DNA of 64,000 bases from NCBI RefSeq assembly GCF_009827495.1, contig NZ_WTZA01000001.1, positions 1,240,001 through 1,304,000 of the forward strand, written 5' to 3'. Made by a program: the position numbers and the translations under genes. Within the stretch, counting starts at the first letter, position 1, and each line of letters opens with the position of its first letter. The notes under the pieces are model-generated. The model was given only the letters and a program-made list of their open reading frames with translations. It was not told the origin of the DNA and did not search any database. Positions 15,904 through 25,149 of this stretch are shown in pieces. The DNA comes from Tsuneonella aeria. Its GTDB lineage: Bacteria > Pseudomonadota > Alphaproteobacteria > Sphingomonadales > Sphingomonadaceae.

Positions 15904-16184
15904 TGTCTTTAAAAGATCGAACGCAGCTTGAGGCTGCCCTGCATAGCGCTCTCGAGGAACTGTCAGCGGTCGAACATGAGCGTTGGAGCCACTGGCAGCG
16001 ATATCTCCACAGCAAAGGCGTCAAAACAGCGGACGGGGACCTTATCCTCCCGGCCAATCTCGTGGCGCGCTGGGAGCGCCAGTTCGCAACCCCCTACGCC
16101 GATTTGACTGATGAAGAGAAAGAGAGCGACCGTGAGCAGGTGAGAAAGTTCCTTCAAAGCGTTGTGGAGGCGCTCGCGAGCTAG
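15903..16184 (+). CDS. RyR-domain-like small protein
   Basis: 93 aa from GTG at 15903, sharing 1 nt with the caspase stop. It carries the pattern EHERWSHWQRYLHSKG ... LVARWERQFATPYADLTDEE and then KESDREQV, which fits small RyR-domain-like proteins of phages and bacterial genomes (E..R..W, PY..L...EK..DR). Translational overlap makes it a third member of the TIR/caspase operon. RyR domains have been proposed as sensor or ligand-binding modules in bacterial conflict systems; its role here is unknown. Confidence 0.72.
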   Translation: MSLKDRTQLEAALHSALEELSAVEHERWSHWQRYLHSKGVKTADGDLILPANLVARWERQFATPYADLTDEEKESDREQVRKFLQSVVEALAS

Positions 16185-16270
16185 CCTCTTCAGCGCAATG
16201 TTGGTCACGGTAGAGCGAAGCAAGGGGCAAAGGCTGTCTTGCCCACCGTCCGCAAGGAAGCATCGTCGAA

Positions 16271-16678
16271 ATGTTGCTACACCGAGCTCTCTTTTGGGTT
16301 TTTCTTGTCGCCGCCCCCGCTATCAGTGCGGTTAGCGAGAGAGAGTGGACAGCAGTTACGATCGACGAAGACCTTAATCGACATCTTATCGATATGTCTT
16401 CGGTAAGGTCAGTGTCCGGAGGCACGAAGTCAGCATGGCTTCGATACGAGTACAAAAGTCCGCCATCTCATCTGCCTAAGCTCAAGGCAGTTGAAGCGTA
16501 TGAGAATTTTGACTGTGAAGGGGGGCGTCGCCAACTCGTTCTAGTCTATGCGTTCCTGAGAGAGGGTGATCGGGTCGTCGAAGACAAAGTGCGGCCTTGG
16601 CGTGATGTTACGCCAGGATCTTCGTCAGCAATGGAGTTCGAGCTTGTATGCTCCGTGGGCTCGACGCCGCCCCAATGA
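16271..16678 (+). CDS. hypothetical exported protein, surface-adhesin E-like
   Basis: 135 aa with a signal peptide (MLLHRALFWVFLVAAPAISA). The mature part has the pattern W..V...DL..H.IDM.SVR...G..SAWLRYEY, two Cys (one in FDCEGG, one near the end) and W in RPWRDVTPGSS, as in small periplasmic proteins annotated surface-adhesin E. It is 86 nt after the RyR-like gene and may not belong to that operon. Confidence 0.65.
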   Translation: MLLHRALFWVFLVAAPAISAVSEREWTAVTIDEDLNRHLIDMSSVRSVSGGTKSAWLRYEYKSPPSHLPKLKAVEAYENFDCEGGRRQLVLVYAFLREGDRVVEDKVRPWRDVTPGSSSAMEFELVCSVGSTPPQ

Positions 16679-16805
16679 CAGTTCAACAAGGCTTCAAGCA
16701 AAAATAGACGGCTACCCAATCTTTCACGTGCGAGGTTCGCCGAGTTGCCCGACAGCCAACCTTAAGCCCCCTAAACCTCAGGACGAGTTCGGTTGCCTAG
16801 CTTGA

Positions 16806-16864
16806 GTGGACAGAGACGGGTCAACCTCCGACTCCGGCCCAGAATGCCCCAAACAGGACCCAAG
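16806..16864. promoter_or_regulatory. integrase arm-type sites at the right end of E1
   Basis: GCCCCAAACAGGACCCAAG at 16846-16864 lies exactly 77 bp before att core 2, with a diverged GTGG motif further upstream. The same spacing precedes every core in the array, as expected for arm-type integrase binding sites. Confidence 0.55.
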
Positions 16865-16922
16865 CAGCGTTCCCAGCCGAACGGCCGTTTCACTTAACCC
16901 ACTGGATTTCCCTGTTGAAAGA

Positions 16923-16968
16923 CTGGTGCCGCTTACAGGACTCGAACCTGTGACCCCATCATTACGAA
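16923..16968 (-). repeat. att core copy 2 (tRNA-Thr(CGT) 3' half)
   Basis: Identical 46-bp repeat at the E1/E2 junction. The sequence to its right diverges at once, so there is no tRNA 5' half. Confidence 0.85.
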
Positions 16969-17465
16969 AGCGAGGATCGACCGGCGGCAATCCGAATGCT
17001 TTCATACACTTAGGGTCGGCTGAGCCGACTGTTCTGTACCCGACCCAGGCCTGTCCCATACTGCGCGATAACCACCCTACGCAAACTTCCTATCGAAAGA
17101 ACTTTGGTAGGAAGAATTTCCGGAATTCGACCCGCTCTGAACCCGTCAGGACAGCTGTGCGGGTCCGCTTCCAGGAGAGATTGCTAGGGGCCTGAATGAC
17201 CGAGATTGGGTGGAAAGCGGGCGTTGAGGAATACACCGCCAAGCACCGATCAATCGTAAAGGTGGCACCACTGGCCTCGACAGGGCACCGGGCGCATTAG
17301 AAGTGAGGCATGTTGGGGCAGGTCCGCACACTACCACTGACGGGACGATGCCGACCCGTACGAGACAGCATCCTTTTAGTGCTTTGGTAGATCTTGTGTG
17401 CTTAGACCCGCATGTCGCCGGATGCCTGATAGGGCGTTGCAGGCATCAAAGTGGGATTGATCGAC
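16969..17465. other. left end of E2, no gene seen
   Basis: About 500 bp without a supported coding frame between att core 2 and the secreted-protein gene. Confidence 0.45.
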
Positions 17466-18758
17466 ATGCGGTTTATCATGAGTCTGTTGCTTCCTTGCGC
17501 GGCCGCCCCCCTCCATGCCCAATCACCAGCGCCGCCAGCCACCATCGACGGCCAGGTGGACATCGGGCGGCGGGGTGCATTGGGGCAAATTGCGGTGGGC
17601 CTCGGTGGTCAAAGCGCCGCTCAAGCTCCATCAGGTTTAACCCCGTCTGAAACAGCAATGGTAGATTTGGCGACCTGGGGCTTCCTCGCCCAACTGGACG
17701 GCAAAGGAGAAATCTTCCCGAACGGCTGGCGATATGCTCGAATGGCTGCCGACGGTCGTTTTCTCGCGATCGCTACAAGTTCTACGCGTGGATCAGATCT
17801 TCATGTGATCACTGCTGGTCCAAACGGCTTAGCGATGGTTCGCAAGGATCTCGCTAACGGAAAACTCAGGTACCACCGGGGTGTCTGGCAAGGCTCTGCG
17901 ATCATGTGGACAGAGATAGACACTGGTCTGCCTCCAAAGGTCCTATGGACGGGCGGCGCTGACGGCTCTCTGGAGTTGGCCCTATTCGATGGCGCTGACG
18001 GGCGTCAGTTTGGCGGCGCCAGTTGGGCTTTTAAGCCACTCGTTCTCGATTATAACGCCCTCGCACCATTCCTCCGCGAGGCAGAAATTCTATACATTGG
18101 ATCTGCACAGTCGGTTTCAAAGGCCGAAGGGCAACTGGCTGAAGCCAACGCATACTCCGCCAAGCGCCAAGCCGAAGATGATCGAATCATCGCACGGAAC
18201 GCCGCGATGGGCGGTGTCGTGCAGGCAATCAGGAGCGTCGGCGCGGTGGTAGGCGAAGTCACTTACGCAGCAGCGGAGAAGGAGGGCCAGCGACTTCGGG
18301 CAACACTTGCCCGACAGGCTGCCGGGCAGCTAGGACCTACTTCGCATCACAACGCCTCAGGAAGTGAGCTCAGCTCCTCCAGTAGCACTTCGCCTAATCA
18401 TGACGCAAAGTCGGTCTCGAACGAGCCGGCAATCCAGTTGTCCGCTGACGATTCTTTGAACTCGGAAGCAGCGAAAGAGGTTGGAACTTATAGCCTGTTT
18501 CGATGGTGTAAATCGTCGGATGAGCAAAAGAATGTGCACTACTATTCTGCAGTATTTCCAGCCGACATTCGATATCGAGATCAGACAGAGGTAAAATTTC
18601 GGTCTTACATGAAGTCTTTCTTCAAGCAGCAGCATGTTGATAACGCTAGATGTGGTGATGGCGGAACTCTCGAAGAGGCCCAGAAACACAAGTCGCAAGA
18701 AGAGGCTCGCTCAATAAAAATGGGCCGTCAAGTTTATCAGACTTACTGGAAAGAGTAG
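17466..18758 (+). CDS. hypothetical exported protein
   Basis: 430 aa from MRFIMSLLLPCAAAPLHAQ, a short signal peptide with AQ cleavage region. The first half has repeated beta-like strands (KGEIFPNGWRYARMAADGRFLAIATSS). Then come an Ala/Glu-rich helical stretch (about 215-260, SKAEGQLAEANAYSAKRQAEDD), a Ser-rich linker (about 300-330) and a C-terminal domain with two Cys around a WC.SSDEQKN segment. I do not recognise the family. It is the only plus-strand cargo on the left side of E2. Confidence 0.6.
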   Translation: MRFIMSLLLPCAAAPLHAQSPAPPATIDGQVDIGRRGALGQIAVGLGGQSAAQAPSGLTPSETAMVDLATWGFLAQLDGKGEIFPNGWRYARMAADGRFLAIATSSTRGSDLHVITAGPNGLAMVRKDLANGKLRYHRGVWQGSAIMWTEIDTGLPPKVLWTGGADGSLELALFDGADGRQFGGASWAFKPLVLDYNALAPFLREAEILYIGSAQSVSKAEGQLAEANAYSAKRQAEDDRIIARNAAMGGVVQAIRSVGAVVGEVTYAAAEKEGQRLRATLARQAAGQLGPTSHHNASGSELSSSSSTSPNHDAKSVSNEPAIQLSADDSLNSEAAKEVGTYSLFRWCKSSDEQKNVHYYSAVFPADIRYRDQTEVKFRSYMKSFFKQQHVDNARCGDGGTLEEAQKHKSQEEARSIKMGRQVYQTYWKE

Positions 18759-19050
18759 GCTGTGGCGGGGTTTCGTGAGATCCAACATTGCACTAACCTA
18801 CGGGGGGCATCGTTTCAAATGACATGCGCGCGAATGTCGTTGCAATACGTCTGGTTTCTAGTTGGAGGCAGAATGTCCGCAAAGGGGTCGACAGCGGATT
18901 GTCTGGTCTTAGGCGACTGTACGCGAATCCGGCCAGCACCCCAGCTTTCCAGGATGCGCGCGCAGCTGCAGGGTTTCGACCGCGGCGAAAAAAATTTGGT
19001 CGAGAGAATCGCCCCCACATAGCTCGGCGGCCATATGGGGGCGATACAGG

Positions 19051-19365
19051 TTACTGCTTCGATTGCTCCTCATCCGGCGCGTAGTAGGTGCCATCGCCTA
19101 GCCGACCCCAGTACGGCCAGTCAGGCTCATGTTGCACTCCGGCCTTCAATCGGATTCCCGCGTGCTTCCTGTCGAAGCCAAGTCTGACAAGCACGCCGAC
19201 GATATCTGTGCCCGTCGTGAGTCCACCGGCGATGCCGGCATTAATCAGCAAGTCGACCTGACTATGTTTATCGGCACCAGATTTCCGCAGATGCGCTTGC
19301 AGTGAGAGCAAGCGGCCGAAAAGACTGTTGAACTCGGCGCCGCTCAGGGTGGTAGTTGACTTCAT
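19051..19365 (-). CDS. hypothetical protein downstream of the E2 integrase
   Basis: 104 aa starting MKSTTTLSGAEFNSLF, with GAGAGGCGG just upstream. It begins 9 nt after the integrase stop, so the two are probably co-transcribed. Predicted helical, soluble, with a C-terminal WPYWGRLGDGTYYAPD. It is not similar to the family A genes that hold this position in E1 and E3. Function unknown. Confidence 0.6.
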   Translation of the reverse strand: MKSTTTLSGAEFNSLFGRLLSLQAHLRKSGADKHSQVDLLINAGIAGGLTTGTDIVGVLVRLGFDRKHAGIRLKAGVQHEPDWPYWGRLGDGTYYAPDEEQSKQ

Positions 19366-19374
19366 TTCCGCCTC

Positions 19375-20517
19375 TCAAAGCTGGAGGTTGTGGGCGCCGG
19401 CTTCCACGGCGGCGGCGAGTGACTTGTCGGAGACGAAGGCATACCGAGCAGTAGACTCCGGGCGAAGATGCCCAGCCACCTTGCCGGCCACATGCAGGCT
19501 GACCCCGTTGTTGATCATCGCACCAATCCCCGCATGACGGAGATCGTGGAAATGGAGATCCGGCAGGCCCGCGGCCCGGCATGCGGTCTTCCAGGCGCGC
19601 TTGATGTTATCGTAAGGCTTGCCGGTCGCGGGATTTGCAAGGAGCCATGGCTCGCCACTTCGAGGCAGCTTGTGGATCACCGCCATCGCCGCACTGCTCA
19701 AAGGAACGCGCCGAGGGTGCCCGTTCTTCGTGAGCGGTATGAGCCATTCGGACCGAACGAAGTCGATGTGCTTCCATTCGGCCTTCAGAAGCTCGCTCTT
19801 CCTGGCCGCGGTTGCGAGAGCTAGCTGCACGATCGGCTTGAGCAGGCCATTTGCAGACTGCTCGCAAGCCTCCAGCAAGCGCTCCACCTCAGTCGGTGAC
19901 AGGAGACAGGTCCGCTTATTGTCGTACTTCGGCCTCACAACGGAGGAGACTGGATTGCGATCGGCTCCGGGCAGATTCCATGCCTGCGCCAATCGATAGC
20001 TGCGATGCATCACTAGGCGCAGACGATCGACGGATGCGGGGGCCAACCGCTGACGCAGCTCGGCAAGGTAGTTCTCGATTGCGGGTGTCGTGACTTGGTC
20101 GATGCGAAGCTTGCCGAACCGAGGAACGAGATAGCGCCGATGCGCCAGCTCGACGCAGCCATGAGAGCGCAGATGCCCCTTCGCATGCTCTACATGCATA
20201 CGTGCAAGTTCGCTGAACGTGATGACAGCCTTGCGGTTCGCTTTCTCCTGTGCGGGATCGTGGCCGAGCACGATCTTCGAGCGCAATTCCTTTGCGGTCC
20301 GCTTGGCAAGGTCGAAGGGTATATCCGCATACCCGCCGATCTTAATCTGAGCCGCCTTGCCGTCGGGCGTCGTGTAATACACCCAAAATGTTTTGCCATT
20401 TGGCCGCACCTCCAGGCCGAACCCGGTCTGTTCAGTGCAGCGGTAAACTTCCTTTCGTTTGTGCGGAGCACAAGTCACCTCTCGGCAGAAAGCCGAAGTC
20501 AGTTTCAATTTAGCCAT
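19375..20517 (-). CDS. tyrosine recombinase (integrase of E2)
   Basis: 380 aa from MAKLKLTSAFCREVTCAPHKRKE. Same three-part layout as the E1 and E3 integrases: arm-binding N-terminus with the Cys pair (FC...VTCAPHKRKEVYRC), core-binding domain, and a catalytic domain. Catalytic motifs are Arg in ATAARKSELLKAEW, HDLRHAGIGAM, GHLRPESTARYAFV. It looks intact although other E2 backbone genes are broken, so E2 might still be excised. Confidence 0.92.
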   Translation of the reverse strand: MAKLKLTSAFCREVTCAPHKRKEVYRCTEQTGFGLEVRPNGKTFWVYYTTPDGKAAQIKIGGYADIPFDLAKRTAKELRSKIVLGHDPAQEKANRKAVITFSELARMHVEHAKGHLRSHGCVELAHRRYLVPRFGKLRIDQVTTPAIENYLAELRQRLAPASVDRLRLVMHRSYRLAQAWNLPGADRNPVSSVVRPKYDNKRTCLLSPTEVERLLEACEQSANGLLKPIVQLALATAARKSELLKAEWKHIDFVRSEWLIPLTKNGHPRRVPLSSAAMAVIHKLPRSGEPWLLANPATGKPYDNIKRAWKTACRAAGLPDLHFHDLRHAGIGAMINNGVSLHVAGKVAGHLRPESTARYAFVSDKSLAAAVEAGAHNLQL

Positions 20518-20666
20518 GATGGTGTTTCCTAATTTATGTGAGTTGGGGCGCGCTGCCTCACGCCCCGCGAGAGAGCGAAAGACAGCCGCCAATGGGGGAG
20601 CCACACGGCGGGCCGCCTCGGCGCTCTCGGCTTGCGAGAAACGGCGAGGACGACCCGCAGCGGTGC
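20518..20666. other. GC-rich spacer between integrase and ATPase (E2)
   Basis: It occupies the same position as the conserved segments of E1 and E3 and holds a GGCGGGCCGCC dyad around 20606. Identity with the E1/E3 blocks is not obvious by eye. Confidence 0.35.
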
Positions 20667-21904
20667 TCAGCCCGCCGTGGGTGAGCTGACGGTCTGAGCT
20701 GGCCCGCGCAGCTCGATCGGCGGGGAACTAGAAACCTGGGATGCTAGATCGCTGGCGTCCGACTCAGGCTGTTCATCCGTGGCGCCTGTCTCCGGATGGA
20801 GGAAAAACACATGCGCACCACGCGCCTTCCGCTCGAAATCCCACAATGCCCCTTCCGAACTCGGGCCGGTTCGGGCTTCCAACAGGGCGAGGACGACCGC
20901 TCGGCTCGCCTTTGTAGCCATGGTGACGAGAGAGACGATCTCCATCTTCTTCGTCCTTCCCGCACTGATGGCGGCGCGGATCGCTTCGATTATCGCCTGC
21001 TCGCTCGTCTGCCGGATGTCGTCGGCGTTTTCGCCATACTCCGGATCGACCTGCTTCACGGTAGCAAGCCGCTGAGCGTACGATAATCCATCGACGGTGC
21101 TGTAAGCGTAAAACGCCTCGAGCGCCGTCCCTCCACGGTTCTTGATGCATTCAAAGCGCACCACGCGTTCATTCGGCTGCTGGCCGGTAGCGGCGACATC
21201 GAGAAGGTATGCACTATCGAAATCCTCCACGATGTCCGACGTACCAGCGTGCACCAATTTCTGGTTGGCCCCACGATTCTTGTTCGTATGCGCCAGCGCG
21301 ATCAGCGAGCCGCCCGCCATTGCGAATTCGCGAGCCTGAAGCCCGAATTCCCGGGCCTCCTTCTTGTTCATCAGGTCCAGGACCTTCTTCAGCGTATCGA
21401 GGATGATGAGCGTGCCATGGGCGGTCCCAGTCTGGACCATCTCCCGCATCGCCGGAATGAGGCTGCTGGGCTTGAAGCCTCTCTGCCCGGTGGCGAGACC
21501 ATGGATGCCGAAGTCGTCGAGGACCTTCATCTTCTCAGCCACCCCCATTAGGCTGTCGTCGACATTGGCGTAGAACACGGAACCTGCCGCGATGCGCTTA
21601 TGCATCACGGCCTCGATCGCCAGATGCAGGACGATCAAGGTCTTCCCCGTATTTGGCGGCGCGTACCAAACCCCGATTTCGCCACACAGCGAAACGGTGC
21701 CCAGAAGGGGGAGCAGCTTGACGGCCGCTCGAATGTATCGCCGTTGTTCGACATGCTGGGCATGACAGCGGTCAGGGGACTGCCGAACTTCGCTGCGATT
21801 TGCGAGCGTCGGCAGATGTCCACGGGCGAGCGCCTCGCCCCAGCTACTTGGCGCTCCTCGTCTATTGAGGTCGACAACCGAAGAGGACGAGGAGTTCTGA
21901 CCAT
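20667..21904 (-). pseudogene. RepA/KaiC-like AAA ATPase, frameshifted
   Basis: The long frame gives a RecA-fold ATPase from AVKLLPLLGTVSLCGEIGVWY onward: Walker A APPNTGKTL, Walker B GTLIILDTLKK, and ALAHTNKNRG. Its N-terminal continuation is nonsense, whereas an adjacent frame encodes a plausible start (ATG at 21904, MVRTPRPLRLST..., SPVDICRRSQIAAKFG, SNNGDTFER). One missing base in a short G run near 21726 joins the two as ...TFER-AVKLL. I read this as a single-base deletion; the ribosome could instead start internally. It holds the replication-gene slot of E2. Confidence 0.65.
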
Positions 21905-22331
21905 TGCCGATTTGGAGTACAATCTGACGTGGTTGTACGTCCCCAATCAAAATCGAGCCGAGCTCGATCCCACCACCCTCCTGGATGTCCTACGTCTTAC
22001 GACTAATCGGCACGGCGTGAGGCTGCCGAGCTTTGAGCAGTTCGTTGCCCTAGCCGAAGGCCTCAACAGGGCCGGAAGCGATCTGCTGAGTCCCTCATCT
22101 ACTTTCTTGCTTGGCGATAAGCCGGGGCGCCACGAACACCTGATCGTGCAAATTGATGCTGGGAGGCAAGAGCTCGCAGAGCTGAAGTTAATAGAGAAGC
22201 GCAGAAGGATTTCGGACACACCAATTCTGCTGAACTGCTATGTCGCGAATTCCGCGCGCCTTCAGGGCATAGACAATCGGGTGCTGGTGGATCAGTTATA
22301 TATAATCGAAGACGAGGCAGCGTTAATCTGA
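21753..22331 (+). CDS. hypothetical protein of uncertain start
   Basis: An open frame of up to 192 codons. The first 150 nt lie antisense to the probable start of the ATPase and are doubtful. The later part (LPSFEQFVALAEGLNRAGSD...RISDTPILLNCYVANSARL) looks protein-like. There is no ATG with a good ribosome site; GTG at 22017 would give 104 aa. It may be the 3' remnant of a gene cut by rearrangement next to the transposon. Confidence 0.35.
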   Translation: MLGMTAVRGLPNFAAICERRQMSTGERLAPATWRSSSIEVDNRRGRGVLTIADLEYNLTWLYVPNQNRAELDPTTLLDVLRLTTNRHGVRLPSFEQFVALAEGLNRAGSDLLSPSSTFLLGDKPGRHEHLIVQIDAGRQELAELKLIEKRRRISDTPILLNCYVANSARLQGIDNRVLVDQLYIIEDEAALI

Positions 22332-22610
22332 GTCGCGCCCGCACAGGACTCAGAGCGACTGGTTTCGCCCACTGGCGCTGCCCATCACCGACGTGATACC
22401 GAGAGGAGACAGGCGGCTTCGGCGGCGCTGGACCCAAAAGCGGACCGTCTGCAAACGACCGGGGCTGTTGAAAAATGCGCCGCTGGTGGCTGGGTCCGGT
22501 TGGGGGTGGAATGACACCCCAACACGTAGCGATCCCGTCTCGTTTGGGATCGAATAGCGGGAAACAGATATCTTTCCCAAAACCCGTCAACGCCTCAAAA
22601 TTGAGAAAAC

Positions 22611-23483
22611 CTATCGCGAGGCGATCACGTTCAGCAAAGCGTCGGCAGCTTTCGTGCGGTAGCGCTCCTTGTGTCGTAATCCGAAGAAGGGGCGAGGCTC
22701 GAACGCGATCGGGGCGACGTGCAGCGTGCCTGCCGCGATGGCTGGTTCGACCACCAGCGCCGACAGAACGGCGACGCCAGCCCCCGCCTCGACAGCCGTG
22801 CGGACGCTCTCGTTGGAGGGCATCGTCAGTGCCACGTCGAGCATAGCTGGCTCGACGCCCAGGCGACGCAGGTGACTGTCGAAGGTCGAGCGCGTGCCGG
22901 ACCCTAGTTCGCGAAGCACCCAGCGCGCCTGACGCAACCAGGCAGCATCGATCGGCGCATCCCCGAACGGCTTGGCACCCACCAGCAGCAAGCGATCTTC
23001 CCCGATCGGCCAGTGCGCCAGTGCCGGATCGTCGATCTGCCCTTCGATAATGCCCAGATCCGCCGCGCCGTCATGGACGCGGGCAGCCGCCTGTTCACTG
23101 TTGCCGATCGCCAGATCGATCTCGATCGCGGGATGGCGCGCGTGGAAGGTCGCGAGGAAAGGGGGCAGCCAATAGGCGGCGATCGTCTGGCTGGCGACGA
23201 CCCGGAGCGTGCCACGCGCCAGACCGCCGAGGTCGCGCAGCACCGTCTCGGCTGCTTCCGCCCGCGCCAGAACCCCACGCGCTTCTGCCAGGAACAGTCG
23301 CCCGGCCTCGGTTAGCACGATCCCACGCCCGACCCGGTGGAACAGCTTGATTCCGTGCCGCTCTTCCAGCGCGGCAATGGCCGCAGAAGCCGCCGACTGG
23401 GTGACGTTCAGCGCGCGGGCAGCCGCGGTCACATGCTCGCGTTCGGCCACGGCGATGAAGATGCGAAGCTGATCCAGCGTCAT
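22611..23483 (-). CDS. LysR-family transcriptional regulator (YeiE-like)
   Basis: 290 aa from MTLDQLRIFIAVAEREHVT. N-terminal winged helix (1-60, AARALNVTQSAASAAIAALEE), linker helix, and a LysR substrate domain (about 90-290, LRVVASQTIAAYWLPPFLATF). It is divergent from the YeiH-type exporter gene with a 109-bp shared intergenic region. YeiE-YeiH style pairing makes it the likely regulator of that exporter. Confidence 0.88.
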   Translation of the reverse strand: MTLDQLRIFIAVAEREHVTAAARALNVTQSAASAAIAALEERHGIKLFHRVGRGIVLTEAGRLFLAEARGVLARAEAAETVLRDLGGLARGTLRVVASQTIAAYWLPPFLATFHARHPAIEIDLAIGNSEQAAARVHDGAADLGIIEGQIDDPALAHWPIGEDRLLLVGAKPFGDAPIDAAWLRQARWVLRELGSGTRSTFDSHLRRLGVEPAMLDVALTMPSNESVRTAVEAGAGVAVLSALVVEPAIAAGTLHVAPIAFEPRPFFGLRHKERYRTKAADALLNVIASR

Positions 23484-23592
23484 ATTGGTCTTGTATCTCA
23501 ATCGATCAGGTATGACGATCGGAATGACAATATAGATGCGTTGGAACGATCGGTGGCCGCGGCATAGATGATGCGGCGGAAGGAACATCGCC

Positions 23593-24684
23593 GTGACCAC
23601 CGTTGCCCAACCCAACACTGCTGCAGCAATCGGCCGGTCTGACCGATTGCTCGCCCTCCTGCCGGGGATCGGCCTGTGCCTGGCGGTGACTGGCGCCGCC
23701 TATGCGCTGGAAGCCGGCGAGCGCGCCTTGGCAGGAAAGGCATGGCTGGAGACGCTGGTGCTCGCCATTTTGATCGGCACCGCGATCCGCAGCCTTTGGA
23801 CGCCCGCCGACAGATGGCACGACGGCATCGCGTTCAGCGCCAAATATCTGTTGGAAGTCGCGGTCGTCCTGCTCGGAGCTTCCGTCAGTGCCGCCACCAT
23901 CCTGGCTGCCGGCGTGCCGCTTCTCGTCGGGATCGCCGGCGTGGTGGCCAGTGCGATCCTGCTGAGCTTCGGCATCGGTCGTTTGCTGGGCCTGCCAACG
24001 CGCATGGCGCTGCTGGTCGCGTGCGGCAACTCGATCTGCGGCAATTCGGCCATCGCCGCCGTCGCGCCAGTGATCGGGGCCGATAGCGATGACGTCGCCG
24101 CCTCCATCGCCTTCACCGCCGTGCTGGGTGTCATCGTCGTGCTGGGCCTGCCGCTGCTCGGGATCGCGCTCGGCATGAGTGGTATCGCCTTCGGGGCGCT
24201 GGCCGGACTGACCGTGTACGCGGTGCCGCAGGTGATCGCGGCCGCCTCGCCGCTGGGGGCTGCGGCCGTGCAGATGGGGACGCTGGTCAAGCTCGTCCGT
24301 GTGCTGATGCTGGGGCCGGTCTGCCTCGTCCTGTCGCTGATCGCGCCGCGCCTTGCCCCGCAGGAACCGCAATCGGGAGAGTTTGTGGCTGGCTCCGAAC
24401 GGCCGCGGACGTTCAACCTAACCCATCTGGTCCCGTGGTTCATCGTCGGCTTTCTCGTGATGGTCGCCTGCCGGTCGTTCGGGCTGGTGCCGACCGCTGC
24501 GATCATCCCGATCGGTCGCATCGCCACCTTGCTGACCGTTGTGTCGATGGCGGCGTTGGGGCTGGGCGTGGACGTTCGCACCGTCGCAAAGGCAGGCGGC
24601 AAGGTGACGACTGCCGTGGTGCTGTCGCTGCTCGGTCTGGGCGCGATCAGCATGACCCTGCTGGCGCTGTTGCACATCGCCTGA
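23593..24684 (+). CDS. YeiH-family putative sulfate exporter
   Basis: 363 aa, GTG start, about ten hydrophobic helices. The family signature GNSICGNSAIAAVAPVI sits at about residue 145. Members are predicted inner-membrane exporters, annotated for sulfate/sulfite or related anions on weak evidence. It is carried by the IS1182-bounded transposon together with its LysR partner. Confidence 0.85.
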   Translation: MTTVAQPNTAAAIGRSDRLLALLPGIGLCLAVTGAAYALEAGERALAGKAWLETLVLAILIGTAIRSLWTPADRWHDGIAFSAKYLLEVAVVLLGASVSAATILAAGVPLLVGIAGVVASAILLSFGIGRLLGLPTRMALLVACGNSICGNSAIAAVAPVIGADSDDVAASIAFTAVLGVIVVLGLPLLGIALGMSGIAFGALAGLTVYAVPQVIAAASPLGAAAVQMGTLVKLVRVLMLGPVCLVLSLIAPRLAPQEPQSGEFVAGSERPRTFNLTHLVPWFIVGFLVMVACRSFGLVPTAAIIPIGRIATLLTVVSMAALGLGVDVRTVAKAGGKVTTAVVLSLLGLGAISMTLLALLHIA

Positions 24685-24780
24685 CGGCCGATCGTGGCCG
24701 AAGCGGAACAAATACCATGGGTTTATGTTGAGCCGGATGCGCGGATCCGCCGTGTCCGACCGAATGGAGTTGCCGATATC

Positions 24781-25149
24781 GTGAGAATCCCGCTCAAGAC
24801 AGCGCTCGCAGCTGCCGCTCTGGTCAGCGGCACGGCGCTGGCCCAGACCAGCGACTTCGCCACCGTGATGGCCGGTGCGATGCAGCGCATGCATCGGGCG
24901 ATGGCGGTCCCGTCGACCGGCGACCCCGACCGCGACTTCGCCGCGATGATGATCCCGCACCATCAGGGCGCCATTGACATGGCCGAGGCGGAACTCCGCT
25001 TCGGCAAGGACGAACGACTACGCCGTCTGGCACAGGGCATCATCGTCGAGCAGCGGCAGGAGATCGCCGTGATGCAGGCCATCCTGAACGAAAAAGGCGG
25101 CGTTCCCGCCGCCCCCCAGTCCCACCACTCGGAAGGAACCCATCGGTGA
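24781..25149 (+). CDS. DUF305 exported protein
   Basis: 122 aa from GTG at 24781. The signal peptide (LKTALAAAALVSGTALAQ) precedes a DUF305 domain with FAAMMIPHHQGAIDMAEAEL and a distal EIAVMQAIL; the His/Met positions suggest metal, often copper, binding in the periplasm. The gene overlaps the beta-propeller gene by 4 nt. Confidence 0.85.
   Translation: MRIPLKTALAAAALVSGTALAQTSDFATVMAGAMQRMHRAMAVPSTGDPDRDFAAMMIPHHQGAIDMAEAELRFGKDERLRRLAQGIIVEQRQEIAVMQAILNEKGGVPAAPQSHHSEGTHR

Larger units (their letters stand above)
266..16922. mobile_element. integrative element E1 (tRNA-Thr array)
   Basis: A 16.7-kb unit between att copies 1 and 2. From left to right it holds a respiratory/O2-sensing cargo (716-5329), a small GIY-like gene, the integrase, a RepB-type primase-helicase, the backbone genes shared with E3 (10320-13623) and a right-hand defence cargo (13747-16678). 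The integrase and backbone are on the minus strand. The boundaries come from the identical 46-bp direct repeats. No conjugation or capsid genes are seen, so it would depend on a helper or be a satellite-like island. Confidence 0.75.

Noticed and set aside
16969..17465. Small plus-strand ORFs at the left end of E2
   Set aside because: No ribosome sites, no recognisable family, and overlapping frames of equal quality.
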